Shown: piece after piece, positions 12,380 through 22,079 of the stretch
Layout: every line of letters starts with the position of its first letter
Numbering within the stretch: position 1 is the stretch's first letter
Source of the DNA: Arthrobacter sp. SLBN-122
GTDB taxonomy: Bacteria > Actinomycetota > Actinomycetes > Actinomycetales > Micrococcaceae
Assembly (NCBI RefSeq): GCF_006715165.1
Contig: NZ_VFMS01000001.1
Location: 3,410,001 to 3,474,000 of the forward strand
Direction: 5' to 3'
DNA length: 64,000 nucleotides
Notes under the pieces: generated by a model
What the model was told of the DNA's origin: nothing
The model's database searches: none
The model's input: the letters and a program-made list of their open reading frames with translations, nothing else
Position numbers and translations under genes: made by a program

Positions 12380-12883
12380 GTGCAGCAGCCGTTAACCATC
12401 CGTCCCGCAGTCGAAGCCGATTTCCCCGCCGTGGCCCGCATCACCGGCGACTCGTACCTGTCGGCAGGCTATTTCGACGACCCCGCCCACCCCTACATGG
12501 TCAAGATCATGGACGTTGCTGCACGCGCCCGGCAGGCCACCATCTGGGTGGCTGAACGGGAAGGAACGGTTATCGGCTCCGTCACCCTGGCGCTGGCGGG
12601 GGAACCCTACGCGGACATCGCGCTGCAGGATGAGTTGGAATTCCGCATGCTGGTGGTGGACCCTGCCGTCCAGCGCAGCGGCGCCGGCAAGGCCATGGTG
12701 GAAGCCATCCTGGGCCACGCCAAGACCCTCCCCGGCATCCGTGGAGTGTCCCTCACCACCGGCAAAGCCTGGGAAAGCGCCCATGGTCTGTACCGCAAGA
12801 CCGGCTTCGAGCGCGTGCCCGAACGGGACTGGTTCGTCCCCGGAACCGACACAAAACTACTGGTTTACCGGCGCGACCTGTAG
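12380..12883 (+). CDS. GNAT-family N-acetyltransferase
   Basis: 167 residues, a single GNAT fold. The acetyl-CoA-binding region is FRMLVVDPAVQRSGAGKAMV, with a QRSGAG version of the Q/RxxGxG/A loop. It should transfer an acetyl group from acetyl-CoA to an unidentified amine. The start is GTG, supported by a -10 hexamer 6 nt upstream rather than by a Shine-Dalgarno. It runs in the same direction as the RidA gene 46 nt downstream, and they may share a transcript. Confidence 0.85.
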   Translation: MQQPLTIRPAVEADFPAVARITGDSYLSAGYFDDPAHPYMVKIMDVAARARQATIWVAEREGTVIGSVTLALAGEPYADIALQDELEFRMLVVDPAVQRSGAGKAMVEAILGHAKTLPGIRGVSLTTGKAWESAHGLYRKTGFERVPERDWFVPGTDTKLLVYRRDL

Positions 12884-12929
12884 CAGCCCTACAGTGGTGG
12901 CGACCCATTCCAGCTTTGAAAGGCCACCC

Positions 12930-13310
12930 ATGCGCAAAACCTTCGGCAGCGGATCCGTCTGGGAACAGACCCTCGGATATTCCCGCGCCGTCCAGGTGGA
13001 CAACACCCTTTACATCTCCGCCACCGCGGCAAGCGGGGACGACGGAATCGTCGGGGACGACTTCTACACCCAGACCCAGTACATCCTGCAGAAACTCGGC
13101 AAGGTGCTGGCCGACGCCGGCTTCGCCTACGGGGACGTGGTGCAGTCCAAGCTGTACCTGACGGACATCAGCAAATGGGAAGAGGCCGGCCGGGCACACG
13201 GCGAGGTGTTCGGGGAGATCCGCCCCACCCTCTCCCTGGTCCACGTGCTGCCGTTCCTGGACCCGAAGATGCTGGTCGAGATCGAACTGGTGGCCCAGAA
13301 AGCTGCATGA
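12930..13310 (+). CDS. RidA/YjgF-type enamine/imine deaminase family protein
   Basis: 126 residues, a typical size for the trimeric RidA/YER057c/UK114 family that hydrolyses reactive enamine or imine intermediates from amino-acid metabolism. Features are the N-terminal SGSVWEQTLGYSRAVQV strand region, TAQYILQKLG-like helix TQTQYILQKLG and the C-terminal VHVLPFLDPKMLVEIELVA, where RidA proteins normally carry the catalytic Arg in xxRxxVxxxxLP. Here the Arg is not obvious in that stretch, so activity is uncertain. Start ATG with GAAAGG about 7 nt upstream. It is convergent with the response-regulator gene. Confidence 0.85.
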   Translation: MRKTFGSGSVWEQTLGYSRAVQVDNTLYISATAASGDDGIVGDDFYTQTQYILQKLGKVLADAGFAYGDVVQSKLYLTDISKWEEAGRAHGEVFGEIRPTLSLVHVLPFLDPKMLVEIELVAQKAA

Positions 13311-13325
13311 CGCGATCCACGCATC

Positions 13326-13988
13326 CTACCGCGCCGGCAGGCCGTACCTGTGTTCCGGCCTGCCGGTAGTTCCGTAGCGGAGCTGGATGTCCACCGCGCC
13401 GTCGTCCGCCAGGGAGGACAGGTACCGCTGTGCGGTCGCCCGGGAGACGCCCACCCGGGAGGCCACTTCAGCGGCGGAATACTGCTCACCGGGAACCAGG
13501 GATTCCAGCACCGCCGCTTCGGTTGCCGAGCGGGGTTTCGACGACGGGGTGACATCGCCCGGAATCAGCGAACGTTTGGCACGTTCCACTGCCTCCTGGT
13601 CCAGTGCCCCCGGCTGGCCCAGGAGGCGCCGGTACCGGGCATAGGAGCGCAGCTGCTGGGACAGTGACTCCGCGGTGAAGGGCTTGAGCAGGTACCCCAG
13701 GGCGCCGCGGCGGAACGCCACCCGGAGGGATGCGGCATCGGAGGCGGCGCTGAGGATGATGGTGTCCACATCCAGCTGCTGCAGCAGGTCCAGGCCGGAA
13801 GCGTCCGGCAGGTAGACATCCAGCAGCACCAGGTCAGGCCGCAGGCTGTGGATGGCCTGCAGCGCCAACGACGCCGTACCCGCCGGCGCCAAGGCCATGA
13901 ACCCTGCCACCGAGTCAACATAGGCTGCATGGAGCTTGGCCACGTGGAAGTCATCATCCACGATCAGGACCCGAAAATCGTCAGCCAT
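13326..13988 (-). CDS. CitB/DctR-type response regulator
   Basis: 220 residues. The receiver domain has the acidic pocket DDD (11-13), phospho-acceptor D57 (VLLDVYLPD) and the conserved Lys in YLLKPF (about 107). The C-terminal half carries a helix-turn-helix (SAAEVASRVGVSRATAQRYL). This matches the CitB/DpiA/DcuR group that pairs with CitA-type kinases and controls C4/C6 acid transport. The start chosen is the second of two in-frame ATGs because AAGGA is correctly spaced from it. It overlaps the kinase gene by 8 bases, so the two form an operon. The probable target is the divergent citrate transporter. Confidence 0.9.
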   Translation of the reverse strand: MADDFRVLIVDDDFHVAKLHAAYVDSVAGFMALAPAGTASLALQAIHSLRPDLVLLDVYLPDASGLDLLQQLDVDTIILSAASDAASLRVAFRRGALGYLLKPFTAESLSQQLRSYARYRRLLGQPGALDQEAVERAKRSLIPGDVTPSSKPRSATEAAVLESLVPGEQYSAAEVASRVGVSRATAQRYLSSLADDGAVDIQLRYGTTGRPEHRYGLPAR

Positions 13989-15729
13989 TCTCATCCTTTC
14001 CGGCTGCCCCCGGGGTGGCGGCGGCAGGTTTTCCCGCCGTCGTATGCGGAAGGGTGGCCATGAACACGGCACCCGGCCCGCCCTTGGTTCCGCGCTCCAG
14101 TACCTTCACGTCGCCGCCGCGGCGCCGTGCCAGCTGGCGCGCCAGGGCCAGTCCGAAGCCCTGCCCGCCGCCTGCCCGGACGGGGCCGGAAGCGGTGGTG
14201 AAACCTTCGGCAAACACGCCCTCCGCGTCCGTGCCCTCTGCCAGCCCGTCGCCGGAGTCCGCCACCACGATATGCAGTGTGCCGCCGTCGTCTGCCGGCT
14301 CATCCAGCACCTCAAGTTCAACCCAGCGGTCCGTCGATGACCCCGCCACGGCGGCGTTGACGGCGTTGTCGATCAAGTTGCCCAGCACGGTGGTGACATC
14401 CTGGGCCTCCGTGACCTGCCCCCGGACCAGGGTCTCCGGGCCGATGCGGAGGGCGACGCCGCGCTCGTCCGCCTCCACGCCCTTGGCGCCAACGAAGGCC
14501 TGAAGGTAGGGGTCCTGCAGCAGTTCGGCCTGGTCCACCGGGAACTTCAGCGGACCGGTGGCGGCCAGCCGCGCGAGGTAGTCGCGCGCGTCCTGGTGCT
14601 GGCCGATGCCCAGGAAGCCCGCCAGCGTGTGCAGCTGGTTGGCGAACTCGTGCCGCTGGGCACGCAGCGCCGTGGACATGGTGCCGACGGCGTCCAGCTG
14701 GCGGGTCAGCTGCTGCAGCTCGGTACGGTCCCGCAGCATGATGACCCAGCCCAGGTCCTCGCGCCGGTGCAGCGCCTTGCGGGCGTTCGCCACCAGCACG
14801 CGGCCGCCGGCCACCAACTCCAGTGCATCCACGGGGGAGCCTGCCGTGCCGGGGACATCAGTGCCGGAGCCCGGGCGGGTCAACGCTTTCAGCTGCTCCG
14901 GAACCGGCGCTTCCTCCCACCGCGTGCCGGCCAGGTCGGGCAACGCCAGCAGGCGCTGGGCGGCGGCGTTGAAGACGCTGACCCGGCCGTCGGCACTGAC
15001 GCCGATGACGCCGTCGTCCACCCCCTGCAGCACCGCCACCTGGTCATGGACCAGCGTGCTGATCTCTTCCGGCTCCAGGCCCAGGGTGAGCCGCTGCAGG
15101 CGGCGGCGCAGCAGGAAGGACCCCAGGATCCCGGCCAGCAGGGCGCCCGCGGCCGTCAGCGCCACCGGTCCGATGTCGCGGGCCACGCTTTGGGCCACGG
15201 TCTCCATGGAGTAGCCCACACTCACCTCGCCCACCACGGTGGCGGTACCTGGGGCATATACGGGAACCTTGGCGCCGGCGGAGGGACCCAGGGTGCCGGT
15301 GTTCCGAGTGGTGATTTCCTGCCCCGACAGCGCCTCGGACGGATCCGTGCTCACCTTCTCACCCAGCCGCTGCGGATCCGGATGCGCCAGCCGGATGCCG
15401 GTTTCGTCGGTAATGACCACGAAGAGGGCGCCGGTCCGGGTCCGCGCTGCCTCGGCGGAAGACTGGAGCGGCCCGGCCAGCAGTTCGGCGGGCGGGGGAG
15501 TGCCGGGCTGTTCGCTGATGGCCAGGACGTTGGCCCTGACCTCCGGATCGGAGGCAACGGTGCGGGCCAGCGTAAGTGCCTGGTTTTCGGCTTCGCTGCC
15601 GACCCGGTCGTATGTAAGCCACGCGTGCACGGCGGCGCTGAGCAACACAACGAGCAGCACCACCGCCAGCTGCAGCAGCAGCGTCTGGGTGGAAAACCGC
15701 AGCGGCGGCCGGGGCGCGGAACGCTGCAT
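13981..15729 (-). CDS. CitA-type sensor histidine kinase
   Basis: 582 residues. There is one N-terminal transmembrane helix (about 15-38), an extracytoplasmic sensor domain of CitA/DcuS type, a second helix near 180-200, a PAS domain (VLQGVDDGVIGVSADGRVSVFN), then a dimerisation helix with the phospho-acceptor in LRAQRHEFANQLHTL (the SpoOB/CitA H-box), and an HATPase domain (NLIDNAVNAA N-box, DSGDGLAEG G-box). It senses an external carboxylate, probably citrate. The ATG chosen has AAGGAGG 8 nt upstream; a longer in-frame extension lacks a ribosome site. Divergent from the transporter it probably controls. Confidence 0.92.
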   Translation of the reverse strand: MQRSAPRPPLRFSTQTLLLQLAVVLLVVLLSAAVHAWLTYDRVGSEAENQALTLARTVASDPEVRANVLAISEQPGTPPPAELLAGPLQSSAEAARTRTGALFVVITDETGIRLAHPDPQRLGEKVSTDPSEALSGQEITTRNTGTLGPSAGAKVPVYAPGTATVVGEVSVGYSMETVAQSVARDIGPVALTAAGALLAGILGSFLLRRRLQRLTLGLEPEEISTLVHDQVAVLQGVDDGVIGVSADGRVSVFNAAAQRLLALPDLAGTRWEEAPVPEQLKALTRPGSGTDVPGTAGSPVDALELVAGGRVLVANARKALHRREDLGWVIMLRDRTELQQLTRQLDAVGTMSTALRAQRHEFANQLHTLAGFLGIGQHQDARDYLARLAATGPLKFPVDQAELLQDPYLQAFVGAKGVEADERGVALRIGPETLVRGQVTEAQDVTTVLGNLIDNAVNAAVAGSSTDRWVELEVLDEPADDGGTLHIVVADSGDGLAEGTDAEGVFAEGFTTASGPVRAGGGQGFGLALARQLARRRGGDVKVLERGTKGGPGAVFMATLPHTTAGKPAAATPGAAGKDENG

Positions 15730-15802
15730 TGGTCCTCCTTGACGTGTGTGGGCGGTGCGGCCAAAGGCTGCGGCTTCAGCGCGAGAACGCTTTGAGCACA
15801 AT

Positions 15803-15815
15803 GAGCAAAATGCTC
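15803..15815. promoter_or_regulatory. Palindrome GAGCA-AAA-TGCTC, candidate response-regulator operator
   Basis: A perfect 5-3-5 inverted repeat lies midway in the 201-bp divergent region between the kinase gene and the citrate transporter, upstream of the transporter's candidate -10. Binding by the CitB-like regulator is inference. Confidence 0.4.
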
Positions 15816-15873
15816 CCAATAAGCAGTATGCCAATCAATTGAGCCAAAGGCACTGCCGTGACGGACGCCACCT

Positions 15874-15879
15874 TACAGT
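15874..15879 (+). promoter_or_regulatory. Candidate -10 TACAGT for the citrate transporter
   Basis: TACAGT fits the actinobacterial TANNNT form and lies 51 nt before the GTG start, leaving a leader that carries AAGAAGGAG. No clear -35 is visible, as expected for an activated promoter. Confidence 0.4.
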
Positions 15880-15930
15880 CTGTAGCACGCATCACAACGC
15901 TGTGGTGCCGTTCACAAGAAGGAGCCGGCT

Positions 15931-17397
15931 GTGCTGGTAATACTTGGATTCGCCATGATCGCGGTATTCATGGTGCTGATCATGACGAAGAAGTTGACGC
16001 CAGTGCTGGCGTTGATCATTGTCCCTACTGTTTTTGGCCTTTTCGCCGGCGCCGGCCTCGGCATCGGCGACATGGTCATGGACTCCATGAAGTCCATGAC
16101 CTCCACCGCGGCGCTGCTGATGTTCGCCATCATCTACTTCGGCCTGATGATCGACGTCGGGCTCTTTGACCCGCTGGTGAAGTTCATCCTCCGCAAGCTG
16201 GGCAACGACCCCGCCAAGGTTGTGCTGGGCACCGCCATCCTGGCGGCCGCCGTGTCGCTGGACGGCGACGGGTCCACCACGTTCATCCTCACCACCGCCG
16301 CCATGCTGCCGGTCTACCTGCGCCTCAAGATGAGCCCCGTGGTCCTCACCTGTGTGGCCGGCCTGGCCAACGGCACCATGAACATCCTCCCGTGGGGCGG
16401 CCCCACCGCCCGCGCCGCCACCGCCCTGAAGATCGACGTCAATGACGTCTTCGTCCCCATGATCCCGTCCCTGGTGGCCGGCCTGGTGGTCGTCTTCGCC
16501 TTCGCCTGGCTGCTGGGCCTGCAGGAGCGCAACCGCCTCCGTGCCACCGCACCCGAGATCTGGAGCGTCCCGGACACTGCCGAGAAGTTTGATGGAACGT
16601 CCGACGGCGGCACCCCCGCAGCTGCCTCCGGCACCGGCCGTGGGCGCAAGGGCGGCAACCCCGGCGGCGCAGCCCCCGCCGGTGGCTCCGTGGCTGTCCT
16701 GGAGCGCACCGAAACCCTGGTGGACGATCACGACTCCGCCATGGCCGACACCGCTCTGGACCCCAACCGCAGTACCCTGCGCCCCAAGCTGTTCTGGTTC
16801 AACCTGGCCCTGACCGTCGCCGTCATGGTGGTCCTCGTGGCCAACATCATCCCGCTGCCGTTCGTGTTCATGGTGGGCGCCGCCATCGCCCTGCTGGTCA
16901 ACTTCCCGAAGGTCAAGGACCAGGGCGCCCAGCTGATCGCCCACGCACCGTCCATCGTTGCCGTGGTCAGCATGGTCATGGCCGCCGCCGTCCTCACCGG
17001 TGTCCTCAAGGGCACGGGCATGGTGGAAGCAATGTCCGCATGGCTGGTCCAGATCATCCCGTCCTCGATGGGCCCGTTCATGGCCGTGATTACCGGCATC
17101 CTGAGCATCCCCATGACGTTCTTCATGAGCAATGACGCGTTCTACTTCGGTGTCCTGCCCGTGCTGAGCGAGACCGCCGCACACTACGGGGTTGGCGCCG
17201 CCGACATGGCCCGTGCCTCCATCACCGGCCAGCCGTTCCACCTGCAGAGCCCGCTGGTTCCTGCCATCCTGCTGCTGGTTTCGCTGGCCAAGGTGGACCT
17301 CGGCGACCACCACAAGAAGGTCCTGTGGCGCACCGCGGTCATCTCCCTGGTCATGCTTGGCGTCGGACTGCTGACTGGAGCCATTGGAATCGGTTAG
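15931..17397 (+). CDS. CitMHS-family citrate:metal/proton symporter
   Basis: 488 residues with about 11-12 hydrophobic segments. The N-terminus (LVILGFAMIAVFMVLIMTK) and the DGDGSTTFILTTAA and NGTMNILPWGGPTARA blocks are characteristic of CitMHS (CitM/CitH) transporters, which take up citrate complexed with divalent metal. A hydrophilic Gly/Ala-rich loop (about 205-285) divides two halves. GTG start with AAGAAGGAG spaced 6 nt. It lies divergent from the CitAB-like pair and is followed by a strong terminator. Confidence 0.93.
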   Translation: MLVILGFAMIAVFMVLIMTKKLTPVLALIIVPTVFGLFAGAGLGIGDMVMDSMKSMTSTAALLMFAIIYFGLMIDVGLFDPLVKFILRKLGNDPAKVVLGTAILAAAVSLDGDGSTTFILTTAAMLPVYLRLKMSPVVLTCVAGLANGTMNILPWGGPTARAATALKIDVNDVFVPMIPSLVAGLVVVFAFAWLLGLQERNRLRATAPEIWSVPDTAEKFDGTSDGGTPAAASGTGRGRKGGNPGGAAPAGGSVAVLERTETLVDDHDSAMADTALDPNRSTLRPKLFWFNLALTVAVMVVLVANIIPLPFVFMVGAAIALLVNFPKVKDQGAQLIAHAPSIVAVVSMVMAAAVLTGVLKGTGMVEAMSAWLVQIIPSSMGPFMAVITGILSIPMTFFMSNDAFYFGVLPVLSETAAHYGVGAADMARASITGQPFHLQSPLVPAILLLVSLAKVDLGDHHKKVLWRTAVISLVMLGVGLLTGAIGIG

Positions 17398-17447
17398 TCT
17401 TTAGCTGCCCGCGCTCCTGTCCCCGAGGCAGGACCGGGTCTCGAAGG

Positions 17448-17494
17448 TGCCCGTCTGACGCCCGCTGGGGGCCGTCAGACGGGCATCTTCGTTT
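17448..17494 (+). terminator. Intrinsic terminator of the citrate transporter gene
   Basis: A perfect 13-bp stem (TGCCCGTCTGACG and its complement, 17448-17460 / 17473-17485) with a 12-nt loop is followed by a T-rich stretch (ATCTTCGTTT). Confidence 0.85.
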
Positions 17495-17500
17495 CCGCAC

Positions 17501-17506
17501 TAGACT
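17501..17506 (+). promoter_or_regulatory. -10 element TAGACT for gatCAB
   Basis: TAGACT lies 37 nt upstream of the gatC ATG; the leader contains AGGGGAGA at 17532-17540. The same hexamer is used upstream of the metY riboswitch (33987) and the DUF5666-like gene (22457). Confidence 0.55.
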
Positions 17507-17543
17507 GGATCGGAAAACAATTCGAACTTTGCAGGGGAGATCC

Positions 17544-17840
17544 ATGGCTGCGATCAACCGTGACGACGTCGCGCACCTCGCGCGGCTCGCTCACATCGAG
17601 ATGAGTGCCGAAGAGCTGGACAGGATGGCCGGCGAGCTGGCCGTCATCGTCGATTCGGTCAAGTCCGTCAGCGAGGCCGCCGGGGACGACGTCCCGGCCA
17701 CCTCCCACCCCATTCCGCTCACCAACGTCTTCCGCGAGGACGTTGTGGGGCACACCTTCACGGCGGAACAGGCCCTCTCCGGCGCCCCGGACTCCGATGA
17801 GAACCGTTTCAAGGTCCCGGCCATCCTGGATGAGGCATAA
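17544..17840 (+). CDS. gatC: Asp/Glu-tRNA amidotransferase subunit C
   Basis: 98 residues, the usual GatC length. The helical N-terminus ([20 protein letters not shown]) and the C-terminal [23 protein letters not shown] stretch match the family. GatC is the belt that holds GatA and GatB together in the complex that converts Glu-tRNA(Gln) to Gln-tRNA(Gln), and in many bacteria Asp-tRNA(Asn) to Asn-tRNA(Asn). GGGGAGA is 4-5 nt before the ATG. It is first gene of gatCAB; gatA starts 2 nt after its stop. Confidence 0.96.
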   Translation: MAAINRDDVAHLARLAHIEMSAEELDRMAGELAVIVDSVKSVSEAAGDDVPATSHPIPLTNVFREDVVGHTFTAEQALSGAPDSDENRFKVPAILDEA

Positions 17841-17842
17841 CC

Positions 17843-19417
17843 ATGACTGAACACAACACCACCGGCACCAGCGCCGAGACCCTGATCCGCCTGTCCGCCG
17901 CGGAGCTGGCCGGGAAGCTCGCCGGCGGCGAGGTCACCGCCGTCGAAGTCACCCAGGCCTACCTGGACCGCATCGCCGCCGTGGACGGCCTGGTCAACGC
18001 ATTCCTGCACGTCAACGCGAAGGAGGCGCTCGCCGTCGCCGCCGAGGTGGACGCCATCCGCGCCGCCGGCGGTGCTGAGGCGGAGGCCCTGCACGTGCTC
18101 GCCGGCGTCCCCATCGCCGTCAAGGACCTCATCGTCACCGTCGGCCAGCCCACCACCGCGGGCTCTAAGATCCTCGAAGGCTGGCACAGCCCGTACGATG
18201 CCACCGTGGTGGAGCGCCTCCGCGCTGCGAAGATGCCCATCCTGGGCAAGACCAACCTGGACGAATTCGCCATGGGCTCCTCCACCGAGCACTCGGCCTA
18301 CGGCCCCACCCGCAACCCATGGGACCTGGACCGGATTCCGGGCGGCTCCGGCGGTGGCTCGGCTGCGGCCGTTGCCGCCTTCGAAGCACCCCTCGCCCTG
18401 GGGACGGACACCGGCGGCTCCATCCGCCAGCCCGGTGCCGTCACGGGAACCGTCGGCGTGAAGCCGACCTACGGCAGCGTCTCCCGCTACGGCGCCATCG
18501 CCATGGCCTCCTCGCTGGACCAGATCGGCCCGGTCACCCGCACGGTCCTGGACTCCGCCCTGCTGCACCAGGTCATCGGCGGCCACGATCCCCGTGACTC
18601 CACCTCCTTGCCGGACCCTCTCGCTGACCTCGTCGCCGCCGCAAAGACCGGCAACGTGGAGGGCCTGCGGATCGGCATCATCAAGGAACTGCACGGCGAG
18701 GGCTACCAGGCCGGCGTCGAAAACCGCTTCAATGACGCCCTGGAGCTCCTCAAGGAAGCCGGCGCGGAGATCGTGGAGGTCTCCTGCCCCAACTTCCAGT
18801 ACGCCCTGGGTGCCTACTACCTGATCATGCCGTCCGAGGCCTCCTCCAACCTGGCCAAGTTCGACGGCGTCCGGTACGGCCTGCGCGTCCTCCCCGAGGA
18901 CGGTCCCATGACCATCGAACGCGTCATGGGTGCAACCCGTGCCGCCGGCTTCGGCGACGAAGTCAAGCGCCGCATCATCCTGGGCACCTACGCCCTGTCC
19001 GCCGGCTACTACGACGCCTACTACGGCTCCGCCCAGAAGGTGCGCACGCTGGTCCAGCGGGACTTCGACGCCGCCTTTGAACAGGCCGACGTCCTGATCT
19101 CGCCCACCGCCCCCACCACGGCTTTCCCGCTGGGCGAAAAACTGGACGATCCGCTGGCCATGTACCTCAACGACGTCGCCACCATCCCCGCCAACCTGGC
19201 AGGTGTTCCCGGCCTGTCGCTGCCCGGTGGCCTGGCCGACGAGGACGGACTGCCCGTCGGCATCCAGCTGCTGGCCCCGGCCCGCGAGGACGCCCGCCTC
19301 TACCGGGTGGGTGCGGTCCTGGAATCGCTGCTCGAAGCCAAGTGGGGCGGCCCGCTGCTGGCCCAGGCTCCCGACCTCGCCGCAGCCGTCACCCTCGAAA
19401 CCCAGGAGGCAAAATAA
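17843..19417 (+). CDS. gatA: Asp/Glu-tRNA amidotransferase subunit A (glutaminase/amidase)
   Basis: 524 residues, amidase-signature family. It releases ammonia from glutamine for the GatB site. The Ser-cisSer-Lys triad is visible as the Lys in VPIAVKDLI (about 95), the cis-Ser region [13 protein letters not shown] and the nucleophile in [13 protein letters not shown]. The [15 protein letters not shown]-terminal helix is typical. It is in operon with gatC (2-nt gap) and gatB (TAATG, one shared base). Confidence 0.97.
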   Translation: MTEHNTTGTSAETLIRLSAAELAGKLAGGEVTAVEVTQAYLDRIAAVDGLVNAFLHVNAKEALAVAAEVDAIRAAGGAEAEALHVLAGVPIAVKDLIVTVGQPTTAGSKILEGWHSPYDATVVERLRAAKMPILGKTNLDEFAMGSSTEHSAYGPTRNPWDLDRIPGGSGGGSAAAVAAFEAPLALGTDTGGSIRQPGAVTGTVGVKPTYGSVSRYGAIAMASSLDQIGPVTRTVLDSALLHQVIGGHDPRDSTSLPDPLADLVAAAKTGNVEGLRIGIIKELHGEGYQAGVENRFNDALELLKEAGAEIVEVSCPNFQYALGAYYLIMPSEASSNLAKFDGVRYGLRVLPEDGPMTIERVMGATRAAGFGDEVKRRIILGTYALSAGYYDAYYGSAQKVRTLVQRDFDAAFEQADVLISPTAPTTAFPLGEKLDDPLAMYLNDVATIPANLAGVPGLSLPGGLADEDGLPVGIQLLAPAREDARLYRVGAVLESLLEAKWGGPLLAQAPDLAAAVTLETQEAK

Positions 19418-20925
19418 TGAACACCGAGGCAATCCTGAGCTTCGACGAGGCCATGGAGAAGTACGACCCCGTCCTGGGCTTCGAGGTCCACGTGGAGCTC
19501 AACACCAAGACCAAGATGTTCTCCTCGGCCCCCAACGTCTTCGGTGACGAGCCCAACACCAACGTCAACGAGGTGGACCTGGGCATGCCGGGCGTCCTGC
19601 CCGTGGTCAACAAGACGGCGGTGGAGTCCTCCATCAAGATCGGCCTGGCGCTGAACTGCAAGATCGCCGAATCCTGCCGCTTCGCCCGGAAGAACTACTT
19701 CTACCCGGACACCCCCAAGAACTTCCAGACCTCCCAGTACGACGAGCCCATCGCGTACGACGGCTACCTGGACGTCGAACTGGAGGACGGCACCGTCTTC
19801 CGCGTCGAGATCGAGCGCGCGCACATGGAGGAGGACGCCGGAAAGCTGACCCACATGGGCGGCGCCACCGGCCGCATCCACGGCGCCGACTTCTCCCTGG
19901 TGGACTACAACCGTGCCGGCGTTCCGCTGGTGGAAATTGTCACCAAGCCCATCGAGGGTGCCGGTTCCCGCGCCCCGGAACTGGCCAAGGCGTACGTGGC
20001 CGCCATCCGGGAGATCGTGAAGAACCTGGGTGTCTCCGATGCCCGCATGGAACGCGGCAACGTGCGGTGCGATGCCAACGTCTCGCTCCGCCCGCACGGG
20101 CGCGAACGGTTCGGCATCCGGTCCGAGACCAAGAACGTGAACTCGCTGCGCGCCGTCGAACATGCCGTCCGCTACGAGATCCAGCGCCACGCCGCCGTCC
20201 TGGACTCCGGCAGCCCCGTGGTCCAGGAGACCCGGCACTGGCACGAGGACACCCGCACCACCACTTCAGGCCGGCCCAAGTCGGACGCGGACGACTACCG
20301 CTACTTCCCGGAACCGGACCTGGTGCCCGTGGTTGCCTCCCGCGAGTGGGTGGAGGAACTGCGTGCCACGCTGCCCGAGCCCCCGGCCGAGCGCCGCAAG
20401 CGCCTCAAGGCGGACTGGGGCTACTCCGACCTGGAATTCCGCGACGTGGTGAACGCCGGCGTCCTGGACGAGATCGAGGAAACCATTGCGGCCGGCGCCT
20501 CGGCGTCCGTGGCCCGCAAGTGGTGGATGGGCGAGATCGTGGGCCGCGCCAAGGCCGCCGACGTCGACCCCGGCCAGTTGGGCGTCCAGCCCGCCACGAT
20601 CGTGGAGCTCAGCCGCATGGTGGAAGCCGGCAAGATCAACAACAAGATGGCTACGGAGGTGCTGGACGGCGTGCTCGCAGGTGAAGGCACCCCCGAGGAG
20701 ATCGTTCAGAAGCGCGGCCTCGCCGTGGTGTCCGACGACGGGCCCCTCCTGGAAGCCATTGACGCCGCACTGGCTGCCCAGCCCGACGTCGCGGAGAAGA
20801 TCCGCGGCGGCAAGGTCCAGGCCATCGGTGCCATCGTGGGCGGGGTCATGAAGGCCACCCGCGGGCAGGCGGATGCCGGCCGCGTGAAAGAACTGATCCT
20901 GGAGAAGCTGGGCGTCACCGCCTAG
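19417..20925 (+). CDS. gatB: Asp/Glu-tRNA amidotransferase subunit B
   Basis: 502 residues. It is the kinase/amidotransferase subunit that phosphorylates misacylated Glu-tRNA(Gln) and receives ammonia from GatA. The signature [15 protein letters not shown] is intact, [10 protein letters not shown] opens the cradle domain, and the C-terminal YqeY-like tail ([13 protein letters not shown]) is complete. The ATG at 19417 overlaps the gatA stop by one base, with AGGAGG 8 nt upstream. Its terminator has been split by an IS110-family element. Confidence 0.97.
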   Translation: MNTEAILSFDEAMEKYDPVLGFEVHVELNTKTKMFSSAPNVFGDEPNTNVNEVDLGMPGVLPVVNKTAVESSIKIGLALNCKIAESCRFARKNYFYPDTPKNFQTSQYDEPIAYDGYLDVELEDGTVFRVEIERAHMEEDAGKLTHMGGATGRIHGADFSLVDYNRAGVPLVEIVTKPIEGAGSRAPELAKAYVAAIREIVKNLGVSDARMERGNVRCDANVSLRPHGRERFGIRSETKNVNSLRAVEHAVRYEIQRHAAVLDSGSPVVQETRHWHEDTRTTTSGRPKSDADDYRYFPEPDLVPVVASREWVEELRATLPEPPAERRKRLKADWGYSDLEFRDVVNAGVLDEIEETIAAGASASVARKWWMGEIVGRAKAADVDPGQLGVQPATIVELSRMVEAGKINNKMATEVLDGVLAGEGTPEEIVQKRGLAVVSDDGPLLEAIDAALAAQPDVAEKIRGGKVQAIGAIVGGVMKATRGQADAGRVKELILEKLGVTA

Positions 20926-20937
20926 CCTTTCCCACCC

Positions 20938-20952
20938 AACTGGGTAGCACCA
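20938..20952 (+). terminator. Left arm of gatB terminator, disrupted by IS110
   Basis: AACTGGGTAGC at 20938-20948 is perfectly complementary to GCTACCCAGTT at 22382-22392; pairing resumes as CCA/TGG after one mismatch. The left arm lies 12 nt after the gatB stop, and the right arm with its T-run is now about 1.43 kb away. Confidence 0.7.
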
Positions 20953-20972
20953 GGTGACCCTTCTATGGTTCG

Positions 20973-22043
20973 TCAAGCCTGGGAGGCGCTGGGTGTGGCG
21001 GCGCTGAGGGTGCGGTAGATACGTCGGGCGAGGTAGCGTTTCACGCAGCGGCGGATTTCCCTTTTGGTGCGTCCTTCGGTTTGTCGTTTGGTGACGTAGT
21101 TGCTGGTCTCGGTGTCGAACGTCATTCTGCTGAGGGCGACCATGTGCAGTGCCCTGTTCAGGGTTCGGTCACCGCCGCGGTTGAGTCTGTGCCGGACGGT
21201 GTTCCCGGAGGAGGCTGGGATTGGGCTGGCCCCGGCTAGCGAGGCGAAGGCGGCTTCGGACCGGACCCGGCCGTGGTGTGACCAGGCGGTGAGGCAGATG
21301 GCGGCGGTGACGGGGCCGAAGCCGGTTTCCTGGAGCAAAGGTGCGGCTTCGCTCACTTCCACCAGTTCGGTGATCCGGTCGTTGTTGGTTTTGATCTCCG
21401 CGTCGAGCTCGCCGATCCGCTTGGCGAGCCGGACTGCTTCTGAGCGGGCGATCGACAGTGCCAGTGGTTCTTCACGGGCGCGCCAGCGGCAGACTTCACG
21501 GATCTGGGTTCCCGTGAGGGGTTTGCGGGCGTCAAGGCCAAGGTCGTTGACCCGGGCCAGCGCTGTTAGGGCGTTCACGGCCCGGGTGCGCTCGGTCGTC
21601 ATCGACTCCCGCGCGGTGACCAGGACCCGCAAGGCGGCCCGGATACCTTCGTTCAGTCGTGGCCTGCGCAACTGATCCGTTTCCAACGGCAGGACGGCCG
21701 CGGCGATCCGGTGGGCATCCAACAGGTCGGATTTGCCAACCCCGTGATGGGACCGGGCATCCATCCTCGGTGCTTCGGCGACGTCGTAGCCGGCGGCGCC
21801 TACAGCTCCGGCGAGGAGGGCACCATAGGACGCGGCTCCCTCGATCACCCACAATGTGGCCAGGTCAGCTCCGATGTGACGTGCCACCCAGGCCAGGGCG
21901 CGGTTGATCCCGGCGCTGGTGGTCGGGAAGTCCCGGGTTTGAAGCAGTTCCCCGGTTGTGGTGGTGATGATCGCGTAGACATGGTTTTTGGCGTGGGTAT
22001 CGACGCCGACGACAAACGGGTGCGAATGCGTAACGATAGACAT
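20973..22043 (-). CDS. IS110-family transposase (DEDD/RuvC-like plus Tnp20 domain)
   Basis: 356 residues. The N-terminal RuvC-like DEDD domain has GVDTHAKNHVYAI (first Asp), VIEGAASYG (Glu) and VGKSDLLDAHRIA (the two later Asp). A coiled-coil-like middle is followed by the Transposase_20 domain LAGASPIPASSGNTVRHR, containing the Ser expected to be catalytic in IS110 recombinases, and GGDRTLNRAL. It appears intact and full length, so the element may be active. RNA-guided recombination is known for the family. Confidence 0.95.
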   Translation of the reverse strand: MSIVTHSHPFVVGVDTHAKNHVYAIITTTTGELLQTRDFPTTSAGINRALAWVARHIGADLATLWVIEGAASYGALLAGAVGAAGYDVAEAPRMDARSHHGVGKSDLLDAHRIAAAVLPLETDQLRRPRLNEGIRAALRVLVTARESMTTERTRAVNALTALARVNDLGLDARKPLTGTQIREVCRWRAREEPLALSIARSEAVRLAKRIGELDAEIKTNNDRITELVEVSEAAPLLQETGFGPVTAAICLTAWSHHGRVRSEAAFASLAGASPIPASSGNTVRHRLNRGGDRTLNRALHMVALSRMTFDTETSNYVTKRQTEGRTKREIRRCVKRYLARRIYRTLSAATPSASQA

Positions 22044-22079
22044 AGCGGTTCTGGCATCTTCCTCTAGACCGGATAGGGT

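Noticed and set aside
15892..17313. Long minus-strand open frame opposite the citrate transporter
   Set aside because: Low-complexity His/Asp/Gly product typical of antisense frames; the plus-strand frame has clear transporter motifs.
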